This document shows, piece by piece, positions 56,801 to 64,000 of a stretch of DNA of 64,000 nucleotides (position 1 is its first letter; each line of letters starts with the position of its first letter). Below the pieces are notes generated by a model that did not search any database, was not told the DNA's origin, and was given only the letters and a program-made list of their open reading frames with translations. The position numbers and the translations under genes were made by a program. The DNA comes from Sipunculus nudus (taxonomy: Eukaryota; Annelida; Sipuncula; Golfingiida; Sipunculidae). The stretch lies in assembly GCA_026874595.1 (NCBI GenBank), contig CM049307.1, positions 26,266,362 through 26,330,361 of the forward strand. Direction: 5' to 3'.

Positions 56801-59402
56801 ATACCTGTGACATGTTACTTTTAAGCCTTCTTTTTGATACCGGTTACATTTTCTTATAATGCCTTCTGCATCATACCAGAGACATGTTACAATTAAACCT
56901 TTTGCATGATACCGGTGACATGTTACTGTTAAGCCTTCTGCATGATACCGGTAACATGTTACTTTAAAGCCATCTGCTTGATACCGGTACATGTTACTAT
57001 TAAGCCTTCTCCTTGATCCTGGTGACATTTTACTATTAAGCCTTCTGCATGATACCGGTGATATGATACTGTTAAGCCTTCTGTATGATACCGGTGACAT
57101 GTTATTATTAAGCCTTCTGTACGATACCGGTTACATTTACTTATTAAGCCTTCTGCATCATACCGGTGACATGTTACAATTAAGCCTTCTTCATCATACC
57201 GTTGACATGTTACTATAAAGCCTTCTGCATGATACCGGTGACATTTTCTTATTAAGCCTTCTGCATCATACCGGTGACATGTTACAATTAAGCCTTCTTC
57301 ATGATACCGGTGACATGTTACTATAAAGCCTTCTGCATGATACCGGTGACATTTTACGATTAAGCCTTCTTCATGATACCGGTGACATGTTACAATTAAG
57401 CCTTCTTCATCATACCGTTGACATGTTACTATAAAGCCTTCTGCATGATACCGGTTACATTTTCTTATTAAGCCTTCTGCATCATACCAGTGACATGTTT
57501 CTCTTAAGCCTTCTGCATGATACCGGTGACATGTAACTCTTAAGCCTTCTGCATCATACCGACGACATTTTACTATTAAGCCTTCTGCATCATACCGGTG
57601 ACATTTTACTATTAAGCCTTCTGCATGATATCGGTGATATATAACTATTAAGTCTTCTGCATGATACCGGTGACATGTTACTCTTACGCCTTCTTCATGA
57701 TACCGGTGACATGTAACTATTAAGCCTCCTGCATGATACCGGTGATATGATACTGTTAAGCCTTCTGTATGATACCAGTGACATGTTATTATTAAGCCTT
57801 CTGTACGATACCGGTTACATTTTCTTATTAAGCCTTCTGCATCATACCGGTGACATGTTACTCTTAAGCCTTCTGCATGATACCGGTGACATGTTTTTGT
57901 TAAGCCTTCTGTATGATACCTGTGACATGTTACTTTTAAGCCTTCTTTTTGATACCGGTTACATTTTCTTATAAAGCCTTCTGCATCATACCGGAGACAT
58001 GTTACAATTAAGCCTTTTGCATGATACCGGTGACATGTTACTGTTAAGCCTTCTGCATGATACCGGTAACATGTTACTATAAAGCCTTCTGCTTGATACC
58101 GGTACATGTTACTATTAAGCCTTCTGCTTGATCCCGGTGACATTTTACTATTAAGCCTTCTGCATGATACCGGTGATATGATACTGTTAAGCCTTCTGTA
58201 TGATACCGGTGACATGTTATTATTAAGCCTTCTGTACGATACCGGTTACATTTTCTTATTAAGCCTTCTGCATCATACCGGTGACATGTTAAAATTAAGC
58301 CTTCTTCATGATACCGGTGACATGTTACTATAAAGCCTTCTGTATGATACCGGTGACATTTTCTTATTAAGCCTTCTGCATCATACCGGTGACATGTTAC
58401 AATTAAGCCTTCTTCATGATACCGGTGACATGTTACTATTAAGCCTTTTGCATGTTACCGGTTACATTTTCTTATTAAGCCTTCTGCATCATAGCAGTGA
58501 CATAATTCTCTTAAGCCTTCTGCATGATACCGGTGACATGTTACTCTTAAGCCTTCTGCATCATACCGGTGACATTTTACCTTTTAAGCCTTTTGCATGA
58601 TACCGATTACATGTTACTATTAAGCCTTCTGCTTGATACCGGTGAAATGTAACTATTAAGCCTTTTGCATGTTACCGGTTACATTTTCTTATTAAGCCTT
58701 CTGCATCATACCAGTGGCATGTTTCTCTTAAGCCTTCTGCATGATACCGGTGACATGTTACTCTTAAGCCTTCTGCATCATACCGGTGACATTTTACTAT
58801 TAAGCCTTCTGCATCATACCGGTGACATTTTACTATTAAGCCTTCTGCATGATATCGGTGATATGTAACTATTTAGCCTTCTGCATCATAATGGTGAACT
58901 GATACTATTAAGCCTTCTGCATCATACCGGTGATATTTTACTATTAAGCCTTCTGCATGATACCGGTGACATGTAACTATTAAGCCTTCTGCATGATACC
59001 GGTGACATGTTACTCTTAATCCTTCTGCATGATACCGGTGACATGTAACTATTAAGCCTCCTGCATCATAATGGTGAAATGTTACGATTAAGCCTTCTGC
59101 ATCATACCGGTGATATTATACTATTAAGCCCTCTTCATGATACCGGTGACTTTTAACTATTAAGCCTTCTTCCTAAAACCGCTGATATGTCTCTATAAAC
59201 CTTCTGCTTGATACCAGTGACATGTATCTATTAAGCCTTCTGCATGATACCGGTGACATGTTACTCTTAAGCCTTCTGTATGATACCGGTTACATTTTCT
59301 TATTTGTTTTCTGCGTCATACCGGTGACATGTTACAATTAGGCCTTCTTCATGATACCGGTGATATGTTACTGTTAAGCATTCTGTATGATACCGTTGAC
59401 AT
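53881..59402 (+). repeat. 36-bp satellite array, about 150 copies
   Basis: Consensus unit: CTGCATGATACCGGTGACAT then GTTACTATTAAGCCTT, 36 bases with the palindrome ACCGGT. Length 5.5 kb gives ~153 units. Variants recur in ordered sets: TTTAATACCGGTTTGATTTT, CATCATAATGGTGAAATGAT and CCGCTGATATGTCTCTATAA. Blocks repeat at longer periods: 55722-55890 against 56082-56250 (360 bases, 10 units) and about 56830-57110 against 57944-58230 (~1.1 kb, ~31 units), so higher-order duplication is under way. Because 36 is a multiple of three, several frames stay open (up to 418 codons on the minus strand, VTCHRYHAEGLI repeats). I regard these as a by-product and not a protein. Confidence 0.97.
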
Positions 59403-59550
59403 AAAAACATCAGTAATCAAATTCAAAGTGCTCTTATCTTTTAGAATTACTTTAAATTCGTCTCAATACTTAATACTGTTTTTTTTCCTAAAATATCATT
59501 ACGCCGATCAAGTACAATGATATAAGAAACAAATCATTACAAGCATAATA
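59403..59550. other. Sequence right of the satellite
   Basis: The array ends abruptly and the sequence that follows the progenitor unit in block B copies 1 and 2 (ACTTCGGCC) does not resume, so the right edge has been rearranged. Confidence 0.55.
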
Positions 59551-59799
59551 AAACAAGGGACCCATGGGTCACGGAGCTCAGCTGATCATGATTGGACTAT
59601 AAATGTATCACCATCGTGATACTATATTGAGTCAATAAACTTATGAATATCATGGTCATGTTGGGCTTTTATTTATTTTTTTTTGGTTGAGGTAACCGCC
59701 TCCATTTTTTAATGCTGACTTAACTAATTCTTAACTAAGTATGTACATCTGCAGAGTTTCCATTTCTGTTTGGGACTACTTGACAGGGCGGAGCACTCG

Positions 59800-60090
59800 C
59801 TTCCTATCATTTTTATATCCTGGTGTCACCCAGGCCCGGTGTCTACTGACCTGCGGGTCCTGGGTGTGTAATCATCCCCATTGCTGGGTCATAACACCGA
59901 GGAACCCCCCAAAGACGCACTCGTATGTGAGTGATACACGGCTGTATAGGGCACAGCCTTCCCATTAAGCCTGCAGAGCGCTCACCCTGGGTGGGGGCCG
60001 ACCGTGAAATACCTCACCGCCTCGGCTGAGATTCGAACCCACGATCTCTCGGCTTTGAGTCCTGCGCTCTACCGCTGAGCCACAGAAGCC
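59800..60090 (-). mobile_element. tRNA-derived SINE, minus strand, near complete
   Basis: On the minus strand it starts TGTGGCTCAGCGGTAGAGCG (A box TGGCTCAGCGGTAGAGC) and has GGGTTCGAATCTC (B box) at the right distance. The body continues GGTCGGCCCCCACCC, GTGAGCGCTCTGCAGG and CAATGGGGATGATTACACAC. The A and B boxes are close to tRNA consensus, so pol III transcription is plausible. The copy at 42098-42485 shares the body. Confidence 0.82.
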
Positions 60091-60959
60091 GTGTTGGCCT
60101 TTCATAAAGTAATATAATGTAATATGTGAGTAAATGATATATGAAATAACCTGACTGATGGATTAACATGGAGTAAACTATAGTGGCTTATTTTTTTTAT
60201 ATATTTGGGAGGGGTTAAAAAAAAGCAATTTATTTGAGCAAATATGAATGCAATGGCAGTATACTAAATAGTGGTATAATGATTATAAGGCTATTTTTTG
60301 AAGGATCGATAGTGTTTCGAAGTCTGCAAAATTTCAATTTGGCAGATATAAGGTTATGATTAACTATGCTAATGAGGGGATTTATGAATTTGTGACTGTA
60401 TGACATGATATCTCTTCGGTCTTGACAAGGAACATTATATTGATGCCCACCATGTCTACATATTACACAATATTGACATAATTTCTGGAATGTACATAGG
60501 TACCTATGGACAAATAGTCAACAGTACTGAAACACCTGGAAGGTTAAAATCTAAAATATTATGAAAAGCAGATAAAGTCTGATCGGAAAAGGTAATCTTG
60601 CATGGCCATGGTTGGTTGATATGATTGAAGAAATTGTTGCAAATAATATTTTGAGATCTGACCATGAGTTTCCATTGGTAACCTTTTCGATAAGCTATCG
60701 ACAGTTCAACAGTTTACACATTTGTCTAATGAGATCCAATTTATTTTAGTAAACCCTTTTTTTATCAATTTTATGACATGTATACAGTTGCCATAATGTC
60801 CCCACTTCACAGGTGGAATGACTTGATTTGGGGGGGGGGGGTTGATCAGAGTTACAACGCCTCTTTCTCTCTGTAGATATTTTTGTTTAATTATTAATGT
60901 TTATGCTATAGCCATAGAACTTTTTGTTCACATTGCCAAGGAGCAAAGACTCATGCGAT

Positions 60960-61290
60960 GAAGAAGGGGATGGTGAGAGTCACCCTTGTATATACATACA
61001 GGATATAAAATTTAATTCAACAGTGCTTATAAGAAAAAAAGTTTATTCATAATCATTAATTTTTTAAAACAGGCAGAAAGATGGAGAAACAAAGCAAATC
61101 ATTTTTTTCCCATTCTATTGAGCCAGTAAAAATTAACAATATTTGCACTAATTCCTTTTTTTTCATTACTTCATTTTTTTCCAGGTTTACAAATGTTACT
61201 TTACATTAACAGTATAACATATACATGTGATTATGAATATTTCAGTTGATAGTACCTGTCAACAGAATGGGATGGAGGGAGGAAGGGAAG

Positions 61291-61354
<64 letters not shown>

Positions 61355-61360
61355 AGACTG

Positions 61361-61412
<52 letters not shown>

Positions 61413-63860
61413 AGAGAGAAAGAAAGAGAAGCTCTCTGGTAATTACTGCCTGACCCAGCCTGACCCAGACACTCACAGAAGCAGTAGGTCAGACGTCAGA
61501 CGTGAAGGTGTTATGTAACGGCCTAGTACACTGCATTTATACTGACCTGATATAAACAATCAAAAGATGGTGCTTAAAAACTTGAATGAAATCTACAGTC
61601 ATTAATCAATTGGTTTCAAATTTCAGATTTTAACAGATGAAAAGATTATGTGTACATGCTGTGAAAATTAAATCCACAGCACTAACAGGAAAAAACTGAA
61701 TATTTTTATTTTTTTAAATCGTATCAGAAAAAAAGAAAAGTATTCAGCTATGAAACTAATACATGTGTTAAAAATTATCCAAGGATAAAAAAAACCCAAT
61801 ATATTAAACGGGAGCAAACTGGAGTAGGGAATGTTTGATTTTATTACCTGAAATAAAGGAATCAGTAATATAAATTTTGATTATTTAGCCAGTATCATGT
61901 AACAATACAGTAACTGATACAACCTTGAGTCTTAATATCATTAGTCAAACATATTAACATCTTTAAGAGCACTTGTCTGAGTAATATTTTAAATTTTTGA
62001 CATATTTATTTATTTTTAATTTTGTTCAAAATATAACCAACAAGTTAAACATCTGGAAAAGACCTGGAAATTTAGATTTATTTTATAATAAACAACTGCA
62101 TCCTTGTCTATCATTATCTTGCTTCATATAATTCCTAATAGTAAACAAAAATTTTCTTTAATTTTTATTTTTCATTTTTACGGTTGAAATGAAAAATACT
62201 CAATGGTGACTGCATGGTCTCATTTGAAATACATTTTTGGCCATCCATGGAAAATCCATAAATGATCAGTAATTGCAAGGTAATTCCCTGTAACTCATTA
62301 ACTTTAAAATTCCTTTTCCATTTAATTTTCCTGAAGTTCTTATCATAAACCAACAATTTAAAAAAAGTTTATTGTTATGTTTATGGTCTAAACAATTACT
62401 AGAGGAGGGGGGTTTGACAGTTAGATCCATCTGAAGCCGACCAAGAGCTGGCTGGCTGCAGGGAGCCTCGCTTCAAGCATGCATAATTGGCCTGAAAGGT
62501 CAATGTTGGGACATACAGAGGAGCTTCAGTACAGCCTAGGTGTGACATGGTCTTTAATAAAAGCTAGTTTTTGATCGATTCCTTTTAAAACTTCAGAATT
62601 TAGAAACTAAAATCCTTACGTATGCAAGATATGAAAATTAAATCAACAGTGCTTACAGGGAAAAAACGTGCCATGGCAAAGTTCGGCAAAATTTAAAGTA
62701 CTGATTAAATATTTATGCTAATAACTTATAAAAATTGAAAAAATTCAGAACTAATTTTGGGAATACAATTGAATCTTGATAAAATAATGTTATATCCATG
62801 GCAAAAAATATCTACCTACAGCAATTCTCATGTTAAGGGAGTAAATATATTACTTGATTTTTTACAAAGTGCATTATGTTTTGGCTTATAACTTAAAACA
62901 ATTACGCAATACTGACATAATTTCTAGCCATGTGCATATAGAGTCTATAGAAGAACATGTATATTATATATGGTCAAGTCAGATCAGTGGTTTTGATATT
63001 AAGTGGTCTTGAAGTGTAACAATGGGTTTTTAATGGAAAATTGAAGTTTTTTTCTTAATATCTAGAAGGAATGCAGTCCTTGAGACCAAACTTTTGGTAT
63101 GGTAGAGGATTTGAAGGACATCTAACTGTATGCCAAATCATGGGAGCTGAGAGCTGGCCTAGGAAGCTGGGGAGCTGAGCTCTAGCAAACTGCATAAAAT
63201 CTAACACTTGATTACTTGAATAAAATCTGCAGTTTTTGATCAACTAGTTTCAAATTTCAGATGTTAACAGAAGAAAATCTGTTAAACAAATGTACCATGG
63301 TCAAATCTAGGAAAAATTTAAGGTAATGATTTCATATTTATGCTAATAGCTTTTAAAATTTGAAAAATTCAGATATAATTTTGGGTATACCATTGAATCT
63401 TGATTAAATATAGTTACATACCTGATAAAAAAAAGTCTCTAGCTTCAGCAATTCTTAAGTTACGGGAGTAAATATATTTCCTGAATTTTACAGAGTGCAT
63501 TATGTTCGGGCCCATAACTTCAAGAATTTATAAAATATTCAACTTGTTTCTGGTATGTACATCGGAAATATATAAAGGAATAAACATCATAAAAAATATT
63601 AATATCAGGTCAATGGTTTTGATATTAGGCAGTCTTGAAGGGTAAGATTTTTTTTTTAATGGAAAACGGAGGTTTACCTAAATAGTTTGAAGGAACGGAG
63701 TCCGATTGACCCTATTTTCGGTATGGTAGGAGACTTTGGGGACATCTTATAGTATGCCGAATTTTAGATTCGTAGGTCCCTGGCTTCAAAACGTGCCAGT
63801 TTAACGGAAGGACGGACAGACGGACGGAAGGACAACCGACGGACCACGACTACAGCTCAG
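60960..63860. repeat. Internal ~0.6-kb repeat units of the Helitron-like element
   Basis: Markers recur: AATTCAACAGTGCTTATAAG (61013), AAATCCACAGCACTAACAGG (~61670), AAATCAACAGTGCTTACAGG (~62640); TTTCAAATTTCAGAT (61616 and 63248); GGGAGTAAATATATT (62838, ~63466); GGTTTTGATATTA (62990, 63615). The best pair is ~62580-63230 and ~63235-63850. Confidence 0.65.
61288..61432. repeat. (GA)n microsatellite, interrupted
   Basis: Two long GA runs separated by GCTAGACTGCCAGAG, with an AAAG-rich right edge. Frames across it are Arg/Glu or Leu/Ser repeats only. Confidence 0.97.
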
Positions 63861-64000
63861 ATGACTTATAGTCAGCTGAACTAAAAAATCCGTTCCTAAA
63901 GTTTACTCGCACATTCAACAATATTGTCATAAAAACTCTGAATTCTAAAATGAGAAACGCCTGAGATTACATTATCACACATACTAATGTATGATAAATT

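Larger units (their letters stand above)
59551..63885 (-). mobile_element. Long Helitron-like element, minus strand, ~4.3 kb
   Basis: Read on the minus strand it begins TTAGTTCAGCTGACTATAAG with TCATCTGAGCTGTAGT next, followed by GTCCGTC-type repeats (63810-63850), and ends CAGCTGAGCTCCGTGACCCA with the hairpin GACCCATGGGTC and CCCTTGTTT. These are the same termini as the 188-bp element at 10603-10790. The 3' hairpin plus CTTGT fits Helitron-type ends; no Rep/helicase is present. It contains a nested SINE, a GA microsatellite and repeated ~0.6-kb internal units. Confidence 0.55.

Noticed and set aside
56959-58215. 418-codon open frame on the minus strand
   Set aside because: It lies wholly inside the 36-bp satellite; the frame stays open because the unit is a multiple of three. 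No promoter, splice or non-repetitive domain is present.
53881-59402. CRISPR-like array
   Set aside because: Units are contiguous 36-bp repeats without unique spacers, in a eukaryotic-type sequence.
61231-61476. Arg/Glu- and Leu/Ser-repeat proteins
   Set aside because: Translations of a GA microsatellite.

Overview
This window looks like AT-rich, repeat-dense, non-coding nuclear DNA of a marine invertebrate, most likely a mollusc and probably a bivalve. The basis is spliced genes, long AT and GA microsatellites, several tRNA-derived SINE types, Helitron-like repeats with a GGGACCC hairpin and CTTGTT end, a Penelope-like retroelement and a P-element-like transposon. The taxon is inference. 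I find no convincing host protein-coding gene, rRNA, functional tRNA or CRISPR array. Almost everything that can be identified is mobile or duplicated DNA.

Region 1 (1-4.7 kb) is unassigned sequence with a GA microsatellite and short MITE-like repeats. Region 2 (4737-12324) is a 7.6-kb P-element/THAP9-type DNA transposon. It has exact 31-bp terminal inverted repeats beginning CA and a 7-bp direct repeat (GTTATAT) at both ends. Its minus strand carries a spliced gene for a THAP domain joined to the N-terminal part of a P-type transposase. I resolved a 5' UTR exon and four coding exons in consistent phase (458 codons); the C-terminal half is not visible. A second small spliced gene starts from the opposite end, and both ends carry ETS-type promoter motifs. 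A hAT-like MITE, a small TIR MITE and a short Helitron-like element are nested inside. Region 3 (12.3-15 kb) holds two minisatellites and a miniature LTR element.

Region 4 (15-24.7 kb) is mostly featureless intergenic DNA with one SINE-like stretch and microsatellites. Region 5 (about 24.8-59.4 kb) is a degenerate tandem segmental duplication with ancestral order B-C-Da-A-Db. Unit 0 is a tail only, unit 1 has lost A, unit 2 carries a 3.9-kb foldback insertion that contains a Penelope GIY-YIG fragment, and unit 3 is broken by two LTR insertions. In unit 3 a 36-bp motif that is essentially single-copy in units 1 and 2 has expanded into a 5.5-kb satellite of about 150 copies. Region 6 (59.5-63.9 kb) is a long Helitron-like repeat on the minus strand, with a nested SINE and internal ~0.6-kb repeats.

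The most notable items are: two copies of a ~430-460-bp LTR miniature (TRIM-like) whose LTRs carry tRNA-like A and B boxes, with a tRNA-Pro-type primer site and 4-bp target duplications; a solo LTR with the same termini and target-site length that may mark the autonomous partner; the local birth of a satellite from a dated single-copy progenitor; and the two-promoter P-type element.
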